Source: Bradyrhizobium mercantei
Lineage (GTDB): Bacteria; Pseudomonadota; Alphaproteobacteria; Rhizobiales; Xanthobacteraceae
Assembly: GCF_001982635.1 (NCBI RefSeq)
Contig: NZ_MKFI01000002.1
Coordinates: 1,043,313-1,107,312 of the forward strand
DNA: 64,000 nt
Reading direction: 5' to 3'
Of this stretch, positions 9,798 to 17,517 are shown in pieces. The notes below the pieces were generated by a model. It was not told where the DNA came from. It ran no database searches and saw nothing but the letters and a program-made list of their open reading frames with translations. The stretch's first letter is position 1. Every line of letters starts with the position of its first letter. The position numbers and the translations under genes are program-made.

Positions 9798-10376
9798 ATG
9801 ACGCAACCCACCGCCCAACGCTTCCCGACGCCCGCTCTCGACAAGCTCCCCGAGGATATCCGCAGCCGCATCCTGGCGGTGCAGGAGAAGTCCGGCTTCG
9901 TTCCGAACGTATTCCTCACGCTGGCCTATCGCCCCGACGAGTTTCGTGCGTTCTTTGCCTATCACGACGCGCTGATGGAGAAGGACTCCGGCCTCTCCAA
10001 GGCCGAGCGCGAGATGATCGTGGTGGCGACCAGCGCCGCCAACCAGTGCCAGTATTGCGTGATCGCCCACGGCGCGATCCTGCGCATCCGCGCCAAGAAT
10101 CCTGAGATCGCCGACCAGATCGCCGTCAATTATCGCAAGGCCGACATCACGCCGCGGCAGCGCGCGATGCTCGATTTCGCCATGAAGGTGAGCCGCACCG
10201 CCGAGGAGGTCGCGGAAGCGGACTTCGCCGCGCTCGCCGCCCACGGCTTCAGCGACGACGACGTCTGGGACATCGCGGCGGTTGCGGCGTTCTTCGCGCT
10301 CTCCAACCGGCTTGCGAACGTCACCGGCATGCGGCCGAACGACGAGTTCTACATGCTTGGGCGGCAGCCGAAGTAG
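9798..10376 (+). CDS. Peroxidase-related enzyme, AhpD-like CMD family
   Basis: Cytoplasmic protein of 192 residues in the carboxymuconolactone decarboxylase/AhpD fold. The redox motif is Cys84-x-x-Cys87 followed by His91 (QCQYCVIAHG), with the upstream acidic residues of the AhpD relay, as expected for an alkylhydroperoxidase or thiol-disulfide enzyme. It matches the uncharacterised peroxidase-related group of about 190 residues. The ATG at 9798 starts the conserved region; the open frame further upstream is repeat and spacer sequence. The following MgtC-like gene starts 14 bp after the stop and is probably cotranscribed. Confidence 0.85.
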   Translation: MTQPTAQRFPTPALDKLPEDIRSRILAVQEKSGFVPNVFLTLAYRPDEFRAFFAYHDALMEKDSGLSKAEREMIVVATSAANQCQYCVIAHGAILRIRAKNPEIADQIAVNYRKADITPRQRAMLDFAMKVSRTAEEVAEADFAALAAHGFSDDDVWDIAAVAAFFALSNRLANVTGMRPNDEFYMLGRQPK

Positions 10377-10390
10377 AGGCAGAGGACGCC

Positions 10391-10903
10391 TTGTCGGACT
10401 GGAGCGAGATCATCCTGCGTCTCGGCGCGGCCACGCTGGCCGGCGGCGCGATCGGGCTCGACCGCGACCTGCGCGGCAAGCCGATCGGCCTGAAGACGCT
10501 CGGCCTCGTCAGCCTCTCGACCGCCATGGTCGTGCTGCTGGCCTTGCAGGCGGTCGGACCCGGGCAGTTTACCGATGCGGTCAGCCGGGTGATCCAGGGC
10601 GTGCTGACCGGCATCGGTTTTCTCGGTGCCGGCGTGATCGTGCGCCAAGGCGACCGCTTTCAGGTCCGCGGCCTGACCAGCGCCGCATGCGCGTTCTTCG
10701 CCGCATGCGTCGGGATCGTCTGCGGCGCCGGACACTGGCCGATCGTCCTCACCGCGCTCGTACTGGCGTTCCTGCTGCTGACCTTCGGCAAGCGCACCGA
10801 GCGCTGGCTGCACCAAGCGCTCGGCGGCAAGGAGGAGCTGCCCAAGCGGGAGGACGCGCCGCCTCAGTCGTCGGATGCCGGCCCGCACCAGCCGGGCAGA
10901 TAG
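10391..10903 (+). CDS. MgtC/SapB family inner-membrane protein
   Basis: 170-residue membrane protein with about four hydrophobic segments. It has the MgtC family features: an early GGAIGLDRDLRGKPIGLKT stretch, then the GIGFLGAGVI motif near residue 75. Family members influence magnesium stress and membrane potential, but the short single-domain form has no firm function. The start is TTG, preceded by AGAGGA. The last 40 bp overlap the end of the convergent ParB-like gene, so the C-terminal tail, rich in Pro and charged residues, is poorly constrained. Confidence 0.82.
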   Translation: MSDWSEIILRLGAATLAGGAIGLDRDLRGKPIGLKTLGLVSLSTAMVVLLALQAVGPGQFTDAVSRVIQGVLTGIGFLGAGVIVRQGDRFQVRGLTSAACAFFAACVGIVCGAGHWPIVLTALVLAFLLLTFGKRTERWLHQALGGKEELPKREDAPPQSSDAGPHQPGR

Positions 10904-11490
10904 GTCGCGCCCTGGCCGCGGCCGAGCGCCAGGCCCTTCTCCAGCGCCTTGGCGAAATTATTCTCCACCGTCTTCCGCGGGATGTGGCGGCGCAGGAAAT
11001 CGGCCCACAGGAATTCGCTGAACGGCGTGGTGTCCTTGGCGAAGCCGCCGGCCCGGCGCATCTCGCCGGCAAGGCTGCGGAACGGATCGTCCTTGAGGTC
11101 CTTGATCGATTTCGGGATATCCCTGAAGTGACAGCGCTCGCCCTTGGCGTTGTAGGGATAGACCCAGCGCTTGTTGTCCATCACGCCCCAGAACACGTCA
11201 CGCTCGACCATTGTGAGATCGCCGATCACCGTGACCAGGATGTCCTTGACGCCCTCCTCGTGCAGCGCCCGCGCCATGTGATGATGGTCGACCACATAGT
11301 AGCGATCGTCGGGCCCATGGACGACCGGGATCATGTGCTTGCCCAGCATCTCGGCGCGCTTCTTGTCGGACTTGTGCTCGCGCCAGCGCTTCCGCTTCTC
11401 ACTCACTTCCTGCATGCCGACCGTCATCTGGGTCGGTCGCAGCGACATGATCGGGACCGGTTTGACGTAGGGCTCGCGCGTGTGGGCCAT
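10864..11490 (-). CDS. ParB-like nuclease-fold protein (PF08857 type)
   Basis: 208 residues. The N-terminal part has the ParB/sulfiredoxin-like pattern: a PVPIMSLRPTQ start, GxHMIPVV-like core and the VVDHHHMARAL motif near residue 68, which is characteristic of the putative ParB-like nuclease family. No helix-turn-helix partition domain and no ParA neighbour are present, so a role in chromosome partition is unlikely. The ATG at 11490 has GGGAG about 9 bases upstream. It is convergent with the MgtC-like gene (40-bp overlap) and divergent from the channel gene 87 bp away. Function unknown. Confidence 0.8.
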   Translation of the reverse strand: MAHTREPYVKPVPIMSLRPTQMTVGMQEVSEKRKRWREHKSDKKRAEMLGKHMIPVVHGPDDRYYVVDHHHMARALHEEGVKDILVTVIGDLTMVERDVFWGVMDNKRWVYPYNAKGERCHFRDIPKSIKDLKDDPFRSLAGEMRRAGGFAKDTTPFSEFLWADFLRRHIPRKTVENNFAKALEKGLALGRGQGATYLPGWCGPASDD

Positions 11491-11577
11491 GATTTGCACT
11501 CCCGTTTGACCGGTACTCCGGAATGGGTTCCACTATGGCATGATGTCACAGGCAGACGAAAGAGCCGGTTCGGCGCA

Positions 11578-12459
11578 ATGGCTTTGAGAGCGAGCGATCG
11601 CGTGAAGGCACGCACGGTCCGCCTCGGCAACCGCGAGGTCGTGACCGAGGGACTCGAGCTCAGTTTCTGGGCAGACATCAGCCATCGCTGCATGACGGCA
11701 TCCTGGCCCGGCTTTATCGGCGGTGCAGCATTGGTGTTCATCGGCTTCAACGCCATCTTCGCCTTGTTCTACTGGCTTGGCGATCATCCGATCGCCAACG
11801 TGCCGGACGGCCAGTACATCGACTACCTCTATTTCAGCATCGAAACACTTTCGACCGCGGGCTACGGCGACATGCACCCGCAAACGCATTACGGGCACTT
11901 CATCGCCACCATCGAGCTGTTCACCGGCATCTTCTCGATGTCGCTGATGACCGGACTGATCTTCGCCCGCTTCTCGCGGCCGAGCGCGCGGCTGTTGTTC
12001 GCCGACAATCCCGTGATCTCCAACCATGACGACCAGCCGACGCTGATGATCCGCCTGGCCAACGAGCGACACAACATCATCGCCAACGCCACCGCGCGGC
12101 TGTGGCTGTTCAAGAACGACCTCAGCAAGGAAGGCATGTCGTATCGCCGGTTCTTTGAGTTGCCGCTGGTGCGCAGTGAAAGCCCGGCGCTGGCGCTGAG
12201 CTGGACCGTGTTTCATGTGATCGACCAGGACAGCCCGCTGCATGGCCTCGACGCCGCAGACCTCGAAGCCATCAATGCCGGGCTCGGCCTCATCGTATCG
12301 GGCTACGACGACGTTGCAGCGCAAACTGTGCACGCGCGAAAATCATACGAGCATTCCGACATCCGCTTCGGCCATCGCTATGCCGAGATCCTGCGCGCGA
12401 CCGACGACGGCCGCCTCAGGATCGACTACAGTCGGTTCCACGAGACCATCGAAGGATAA
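11578..12459 (+). CDS. Inward-rectifier potassium channel, KirBac type
   Basis: 293-residue channel subunit. Two membrane helices (about 42-66 and 105-130) flank a pore loop with the selectivity filter TAGYGD at 93-98. The C-terminal half is the beta-rich cytoplasmic domain (ARLMIRLANERHN-like start, then EGMSYRRFFELPL) that gates the pore in KirBac proteins. The ATG at 11578 is the first start in frame after the divergent promoter region. Its ribosome binding site is weak. It should let potassium flow passively. Nothing nearby indicates what controls it. Confidence 0.92.
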   Translation: MALRASDRVKARTVRLGNREVVTEGLELSFWADISHRCMTASWPGFIGGAALVFIGFNAIFALFYWLGDHPIANVPDGQYIDYLYFSIETLSTAGYGDMHPQTHYGHFIATIELFTGIFSMSLMTGLIFARFSRPSARLLFADNPVISNHDDQPTLMIRLANERHNIIANATARLWLFKNDLSKEGMSYRRFFELPLVRSESPALALSWTVFHVIDQDSPLHGLDAADLEAINAGLGLIVSGYDDVAAQTVHARKSYEHSDIRFGHRYAEILRATDDGRLRIDYSRFHETIEG

Positions 12460-12546
12460 ATACCACCTCTGCGCGCACCAAGATTTTAGGTGTGAAGCGC
12501 GGCGAACATGCTAAGTTGAAACGGCGACGCGACCGGACTGACAACA

Positions 12547-12888
12547 GTGAAGACGCAGCGGCCAATTTCCTCGGATGACGAGCACGTCGTGCTCAAATTC
12601 CGGCCGCGCACGTCGGCGCAGCCGCCCGGCAAGCGCGAGGAGCCGTCCCGATCCAGTCGCCCCCCGTCCGTCGCCAACGATCTCTCCCGCTATGAGAAGC
12701 CGCGCGAGGAGCCGGACGATTTCCGCCAGCGCATGCTCGCCAACATCGCCGCCTTCGCCTTCACCGTGGCGCTCACCGCGATCGGCATCTGGCTCGCCAT
12801 GAGCATCGCCGATTTGCGCAAGACCCAGGATTGCGTGCTGATGGGCCGCCGGGATTGCGCGAAGATTACGGTAATGCCGCGCACCTAG
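12547..12888 (+). CDS. Small single-pass membrane protein
   Basis: Not assigned to a family. The 113-residue product has a polar, proline- and arginine-rich N-terminus (about 1-62), one hydrophobic helix at about 66-87 (IAAFAFTVALTAIGIWLAMS) and a short tail with two cysteines (DCVLMGRRDC). This suggests a cytoplasmic N-terminus and an external cysteine-bearing tail. The start is GTG. It lies 87 bp after the channel gene on the same strand. The coding pattern is convincing (high GC at third positions, full-length frame). Confidence 0.65.
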   Translation: MKTQRPISSDDEHVVLKFRPRTSAQPPGKREEPSRSSRPPSVANDLSRYEKPREEPDDFRQRMLANIAAFAFTVALTAIGIWLAMSIADLRKTQDCVLMGRRDCAKITVMPRT

Positions 12889-12941
12889 GACTGGTCGGAA
12901 CCCCGCCCAAAAACCGCCCTTGCCAGGCCGGCCAAGCTCCA

Positions 12942-12970
12942 TTGAACTAACGGCCCTGCTCCGATATACG
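12942..12970 (+). promoter_or_regulatory. Candidate promoter of the acpXL cluster
   Basis: TTGAAC and TATACG are separated by 17 bases, 98 bases upstream of the acpXL start. Each box matches four of six consensus positions. It is the best sigma-70-like pair I see in the 179-bp gap before acpXL. Confidence 0.35.
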
Positions 12971-13067
12971 GGCACACGACTCCGGCAGCAGCAATAGGGC
13001 ATTCCGGGGCAACGCGCCCGCCTCCTCCGAGCCGACCCGGAATTACCTTCAATATATCAAAGGCTTA

Positions 13068-13370
13068 ATGATGTCCTCCACATTCGAGCAGATCGCCAAC
13101 ATTATCGCGGAGACCTGCGACATCCCGCGCGATACGATCAAGCCGGAGAGCCACGCGATCGACGATCTGGGAATCGACAGCCTCGACTTCCTCGACATTG
13201 CCTTTGCCATCGACAAGGCCTTCGGGATCAAGATGCCGCTCGAAAAGTGGACCCAGGAGGTCAACGACGGCAAGGCCACGACGGAGCAGTACTTCGTGTT
13301 GCAGAATCTCGCCGACCGCATCGACGAGCTGGTTGCGGCCAAGAATGCGGGCACGGGCACGGGCTCGTAA
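13068..13370 (+). CDS. acpXL: Acyl carrier protein AcpXL for very-long-chain fatty acids
   Basis: Specialised acyl carrier of 100 residues that holds the growing C26-C28 acyl chain for lipid A in Rhizobiales. The phosphopantetheine attachment site is Ser38 in GIDSLDFLD. It is longer than the housekeeping ACP (about 78 residues), with an extended [10 protein letters not shown] region, as in rhizobial AcpXL. Two adjacent ATGs (13068, 13071) could start it. It is the first gene of a five-gene run, 9 bp before fabZ. Confidence 0.93.
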   Translation: MMSSTFEQIANIIAETCDIPRDTIKPESHAIDDLGIDSLDFLDIAFAIDKAFGIKMPLEKWTQEVNDGKATTEQYFVLQNLADRIDELVAAKNAGTGTGS

Positions 13371-13379
13371 TCGCCCATC

Positions 13380-13856
13380 ATGCAGCTTGAAACTTTTCAG
13401 CTGATCGATCGGATCGTCGACCTCGACCTCGACGCAAGGACCATTGTCGTCGAGGCTGACGTCCCGCCGGACAGCCATTCGGTGTTCACAGGGCACTTCC
13501 CGGGTTACCCGATCATGCCCGGCGTGCTGCTCACCGAAGCAATGGCCCAGAGCTCGGGCTGGCTGATCCTTGGTCTGACCAAGTTCGAGCGCATGCCCTT
13601 CCTCGCCATGGTCAAGGAAGCCAAGATGCGCGGCTTCGTCGCCCCCGGCTCGCTTCTGACGATCGAGGCCAAGATCGAGCACGAAGGTTCAGGCTTCGCC
13701 GTGACCTCGGCGAAGGTTCGCGTCGGCAAGGAGCTCAAGTGCAATGCCGAGCTGACCTTCCGTCATATCCCGTTCCCCAGCCCGGACTTGCGTGTGCACA
13801 TGGACGCGATGGCCAACAAGATCGGGTTTCCGCTGCAGGCAATGAGTAATGGCTGA
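13380..13856 (+). CDS. fabZXL: 3-hydroxyacyl-ACP dehydratase of the VLCFA cluster (FabZ-type)
   Basis: 158-residue hotdog-fold dehydratase removing water from 3-hydroxyacyl-AcpXL during very-long-chain elongation. The active-site stretch HFPGYPIMPGVLLTEAMAQ near residue 40 gives the catalytic His and, about 14 residues on, the Glu of the FabZ/FabA family. Its end overlaps the next gene by 8 bp, so translation is coupled. Its place between acpXL and the two ketosynthases matches the order known in Rhizobium and Sinorhizobium. Confidence 0.92.
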   Translation: MQLETFQLIDRIVDLDLDARTIVVEADVPPDSHSVFTGHFPGYPIMPGVLLTEAMAQSSGWLILGLTKFERMPFLAMVKEAKMRGFVAPGSLLTIEAKIEHEGSGFAVTSAKVRVGKELKCNAELTFRHIPFPSPDLRVHMDAMANKIGFPLQAMSNG

Positions 13857-15030
13857 GAAGGAAGTCTGGATCACCGGCGTAGGCCTGCTCTCCTCGCTCG
13901 GCGAGGGGCTGGATGCGCATTGGCAGGCGCTTGGCGAAAAGCGCGTCAATGCCGACGAGAAGCGTCTTGCGCCGTACGTGATCCATCCGATCGCCCCCGT
14001 CAGCTTCGACGCCCAGATCCCGAAAAAGGGCGATCAGCGTCAGATGGAGATGTGGCAGCGGATCGGCACCTATGCCGCCGGGCTGGCGCTCGATTCCGCC
14101 GGCGTCAAAGGCAATCAGGAAATCCTGTCGCGGATGGACATGATCATCGCAGCCGGCGGCGGCGAGCGTGATCTCAATGTCGACCTAGCGATCATGAATG
14201 CCGACGCGCAGGGCAAGCTGCCGCCTGCCCTGCTCAACGAGAAGCTGATGAACGAACTGCGCCCGACGCTGTTCCTGGCGCAGCTCTCCAACCTGCTTGC
14301 CGGCAATATTGCGATCGTTCACGGCGTGTGCGGGACCTCGCGCACCTTCATGGGCGAGGAAGCCTCGAGCATCGACGCCGCGCGGATTGCGGTGGCGCGC
14401 ATCGGGGCCGGACAGAGCGACATCGCACTGGTCGGCGCGGCCCATAATGGCGATCGCGGCGACCTCTTGATGCTCTATTCATTCGGCGACTTCGCGCTCA
14501 AGGATCAATACGCGTCGGTCTGGGCCCGCAGGAATCACCCGGGCTTCGCCATCGGCTCCGCCGGCGCCTTCCTGGTGATGGAGTCGCGCGAGCACGCCGA
14601 GGCGCGCGGCGCCAAGCCATACGCCAAGCTGACCAAGGTGGTCGCCGATCTGGCCAAGCGCAAAGAACCCGGCGCAGTGATGAAGTCGCTGCAGGCGATG
14701 TGGCCGCAGCTCGGCGTCAACGACAACGCGATGCTGATCACGGGTGCGACCGGTGCCGAGCCTGCGACGGGCGAAGAGCGTGAGTTCCTCGGCCAGCATC
14801 CCGGCCTTGCCGTGCGCGCCACCGGAACGACCTTCGGCCACACCATGGAGGCCCAGTTCCCGCTCGGCCTCGCGCTGGCCGCGTTGTCGATCTCGCGCGG
14901 CGCGCTGTATCCGGCCAACGATCCGACCGGGCTGGAGGTTGAAAAGACCGAGGCGCCAACCCAGATTGTCGTGTTGGGGGTCGGCCATTGGCAGGGCGAA
15001 GGCATGGCACTGGTCGAGGCCGTCAGTTAG
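13849..15030 (+). CDS. fabF2XL: Beta-ketoacyl-ACP synthase-like protein FabF2XL
   Basis: 393-residue ketosynthase homologue of the very-long-chain cluster. The nucleophile cysteine is kept (VHGVCGTSRTF, Cys161) and so is the later His in TTFGHTMEAQ (His331). The first catalytic histidine of KAS enzymes, normally in NAHGTST, is missing: the aligned stretch near 299-304 reads GATGAE. It may therefore be a weakly active partner of FabF1XL, forming a two-subunit ketosynthase. The gene overlaps fabZ by 8 bp. A composite palindromic repeat separates it from fabF1. Confidence 0.88.
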   Translation: MAEKEVWITGVGLLSSLGEGLDAHWQALGEKRVNADEKRLAPYVIHPIAPVSFDAQIPKKGDQRQMEMWQRIGTYAAGLALDSAGVKGNQEILSRMDMIIAAGGGERDLNVDLAIMNADAQGKLPPALLNEKLMNELRPTLFLAQLSNLLAGNIAIVHGVCGTSRTFMGEEASSIDAARIAVARIGAGQSDIALVGAAHNGDRGDLLMLYSFGDFALKDQYASVWARRNHPGFAIGSAGAFLVMESREHAEARGAKPYAKLTKVVADLAKRKEPGAVMKSLQAMWPQLGVNDNAMLITGATGAEPATGEEREFLGQHPGLAVRATGTTFGHTMEAQFPLGLALAALSISRGALYPANDPTGLEVEKTEAPTQIVVLGVGHWQGEGMALVEAVS

Positions 15031-15117
15031 AGCATGATCCGGAAAAGTGCGAAGCGGTTTTCCGAGAAGATCATGCTCAAACAAACACCTGAAGCGCGAT
15101 GATTCTCATCGCGCTTT
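15031..15117. repeat. Composite palindromic repeat, copy 2
   Basis: Begins on the base after the fabF2XL stop. The GCATGATC...GATCATGC palindrome (15032-15076) comes first, then a hairpin with perfect 11-bp arms AAGCGCGATGA/TCATCGCGCTT around a 3-base loop (15092-15116). This is copy 1 in reverse orientation. It lies inside the VLCFA operon and may shape the transcript there. Confidence 0.8.
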
Positions 15118-15147
15118 GAGTTCGGCGCAAGCACCGACGGGGACACC

Positions 15148-16425
15148 ATGACAGCACCACGCGATAAATTCGGCCGACCGATCGTTGTCGTGACCGGCAT
15201 GGGAATCGTGACGTCGCTCGGCGGCGGCAAGACCGACAATTGGAAGCGCCTCTCGGCAGGCGAGTCCGGCATCAAGACCGTGACGCGTTTCCCACTCGAC
15301 AGCTTGAAGACGACGATGGCCGGCGCCGTCGATTTCGTCACCGTCGACCCGTTCTCCTCGACCAGCCTGTCGCAGCGTCTGGCGGAGATCGCGGCCGAAG
15401 AGGCGCTCGAGCAATCCGGCATCGGCAGCAAGGGCGACTTCCCCGGCCCGCTGTTTCTGGCGGTCGCGCCGATCGAGACCGAATGGCCGCAGCGGCTCGA
15501 GGTCGCGCGCGAGGTCCCGACCAAGGACTTTGGCATCATCGACTATTTGGCGACCTGCAGCGGCGGCAAGTTTGCGCATTTCCACCGGCGCTTCACCTTC
15601 GGTTCGGTCGCACTCAACCTCGCCGAGACCTTCGGCACCAAGGGGTCGCCGATTTCGCTGTCGACCGCTTGCGCGTCCGGCGCGACCGCAATCCAGCTCG
15701 GCGTCGAGGCGATCCGCCGCGGCGAGACCGATGCAACGCTATGCATCGCGACCGACGGCTCGGTCAATCCCGAAGCCATGGTGCGCTTCTCGCTGCTCTC
15801 GGCCCTGTCCACCCAGAACGATCCGCCGCAGGGCGCCTCGAAGCCGTTCTCGAAGAACCGCGACGGCTTCGTGATGGCCGAAGGTGCCGGCGCGCTGGTG
15901 CTGGAGAGCTACGACGCAGCGGTGGCCCGCGGCGCGCGCATCCTGGGCGTGGTCGCCGGCTGCGGCGAGCTCACCGACTCCTTCCACCGCACCCGCTCGG
16001 CGCCTGACGGCAAGCCGGCGATCGGCTGCGTGCGCAAGACGCTCGCGGACGCCGGCATGGAGCCCGAGCAAATCGATCACATCAACGCGCACGGAACGTC
16101 GACGCCGGAAAACGACAAGATGGAATATCTTGCCACGTCGGCCGTGTTCGGCGAACACACCAAAAACATTCCGGTGTCGTCGAACAAATCGATGGTCGGC
16201 CACACCATCTCGGCGGCCGGTGCGGTCGAGGCGATCTTCTCGCTGCTCACGCTCGAGCATCAGCGGATTCCGCCGACGATCAATTACGAGGTGCCCGATC
16301 CCGCGATCCCGTTCGACGTGGTCGGCAACAAGGCACGCGACGCCAAGGTCACCGCCGTGATGTCGAACTCGTTCGGGTTCGGCGGGCAGAACGCTTCGCT
16401 GATCCTGACGCGCGAACCGGCCTGA
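15148..16425 (+). CDS. fabF1XL: Beta-ketoacyl-ACP synthase FabF1XL
   Basis: 425-residue condensing enzyme that lengthens the acyl chain on AcpXL. The full KAS II triad is visible: Cys175 in LSTACASGAT, His315 in NAHGTSTP and His352 in NKSMVGHTISAAGA. This contrasts with the incomplete FabF2XL upstream. It is 117 bp after fabF2XL, with a repeat between them, and 22 bp before lpxXL. An alcohol dehydrogenase gene that follows it in Rhizobium and Sinorhizobium is absent. Confidence 0.92.
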   Translation: MTAPRDKFGRPIVVVTGMGIVTSLGGGKTDNWKRLSAGESGIKTVTRFPLDSLKTTMAGAVDFVTVDPFSSTSLSQRLAEIAAEEALEQSGIGSKGDFPGPLFLAVAPIETEWPQRLEVAREVPTKDFGIIDYLATCSGGKFAHFHRRFTFGSVALNLAETFGTKGSPISLSTACASGATAIQLGVEAIRRGETDATLCIATDGSVNPEAMVRFSLLSALSTQNDPPQGASKPFSKNRDGFVMAEGAGALVLESYDAAVARGARILGVVAGCGELTDSFHRTRSAPDGKPAIGCVRKTLADAGMEPEQIDHINAHGTSTPENDKMEYLATSAVFGEHTKNIPVSSNKSMVGHTISAAGAVEAIFSLLTLEHQRIPPTINYEVPDPAIPFDVVGNKARDAKVTAVMSNSFGFGGQNASLILTREPA

Positions 16426-16447
16426 CCCGGCGCCCTCGCCTCACCAG

Positions 16448-17383
16448 ATGAAACGCCTGCTCCTTCGCACCAGGGCGCGCCTGCGCGACGCCGCCAAGCC
16501 TGTGGCCAACGTCGCCATTGGCGCGTTGACGACCGGGCTGCTGCGCACCACGCGCTATTTCGATCCGGAGAAGACCGCGCAGTTCTTCGGCCGCGCCGCG
16601 CATTTCATCGGCCGGCGGCTGCGCGAGGATCGCATCGGCCGCGAGAATCTCACGGCCGCCTTCCCCGAGAAGTCCCCTGAGGAGATCGAGACGATCCTGA
16701 CCGGGGTCTGGCACAATCTCGGACGCATCGGCGCCGAGTTCGCGCATCTTGACCGCATCTGGGACCACGATCCCCAAAATCCCGACAAGGTGGGCCGGGT
16801 CGAATTCTCCGGACGCAGCAAGGAACTGTTCGACCAGCTCCGCGACGACGGCAAGCCGGCGCTGTTCTTCGCCGCGCATCTCGGCAACTGGGAGCTGTCT
16901 CCGCTTGCCGCCGCGGCGCACGGGCTCGACGCCGCCGTCCTGTACCGACGGCCGAACATCGAAGCCGCCGACCGCGCCATCGAACGCATCCGCGCCGTCA
17001 ATCTGGGCACGCTGGTGCCGGCCGGTCGCGACGCGCCGCTCAAGCTGGCGCAGGCGCTGAAGAACGGCCAGCACGTCGCGATGCTGGTCGACCAGTATTT
17101 GACCAACGGCGTTCCCGTCACCTTCTTCGGCCGCAAGACCACCGCCAACCCGTTGCTGGCGCGGTTGCGCCGACAGATCGAATGCCCGATCCACGGCACG
17201 CGGATCATCCGCCTTCCCGACGGCCGTTTCCGCGGCGAGGTGACCGAGGAAGTGCAGCCGGTGTTCGATGCCTCCGGCCAGATCGACATCCAGGGCACGA
17301 TGCAGGCGATCACCGACGTCGTCGAGGGCTGGGTCCGCGAATATCCGGATCAATGGCTCTGGCTGCACCGGCGCTGGCGGTAG
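16448..17383 (+). CDS. lpxXL: Lipid A very-long-chain acyltransferase LpxXL
   Basis: 311-residue membrane-associated acyltransferase of the LpxL/HtrB family, which moves the very long hydroxy fatty acid from AcpXL to lipid A. The catalytic His-x4-Glu motif is HLGNWE (His144, Glu149), followed by a YRRPN stretch and DQYLTNG as in LpxL proteins. As last gene of the acpXL run, its assignment to the XL type rests on context and family resemblance. It ends 10 bp before an intergenic repeat that probably lies at the transcript end. Confidence 0.92.
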   Translation: MKRLLLRTRARLRDAAKPVANVAIGALTTGLLRTTRYFDPEKTAQFFGRAAHFIGRRLREDRIGRENLTAAFPEKSPEEIETILTGVWHNLGRIGAEFAHLDRIWDHDPQNPDKVGRVEFSGRSKELFDQLRDDGKPALFFAAHLGNWELSPLAAAAHGLDAAVLYRRPNIEAADRAIERIRAVNLGTLVPAGRDAPLKLAQALKNGQHVAMLVDQYLTNGVPVTFFGRKTTANPLLARLRRQIECPIHGTRIIRLPDGRFRGEVTEEVQPVFDASGQIDIQGTMQAITDVVEGWVREYPDQWLWLHRRWR

Positions 17384-17393
17384 GCCCTCCAGT

Positions 17394-17510
17394 CGTCATT
17401 GCGAGCGAAGCGAAGCAATTCACCTTTCCGCGCATGCGGAGCGATGGATTGCTTCGTCGCTTCAGCGCAAAATTGCTCTGCAATTTTGTCGCGAGCTCCT
17501 CGCAAGGACG
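17394..17510. repeat. GCGAAGC-type intergenic repeat, copy 1
   Basis: Starts CGTCATTGCGAGCGAAGCGA and returns as a complementary GCGATGGATTGCTTCGTCGC segment, ending CTCGCAAGGACG. A further perfect hairpin, AAAATTGC-TCT-GCAATTTT (17469-17487), is nested near the right end. It lies between the convergent lpxXL and potF-type genes. Copy 2 is at 33289-33380. Confidence 0.75.
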
Positions 17511-17517
17511 GATAAAT

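Noticed and set aside
10282..11577. Read-through frame joining the AhpD-like region to the KirBac channel
   Set aside because: The frame is open by chance through the MgtC-like and antisense ParB-like genes. Channel homology begins only at 11578.
17394..17510. Insertion sequence or prophage remnant at repeats
   Set aside because: No transposase or integrase fragments and no target-site duplications were visible. The elements are short palindromes without coding content.
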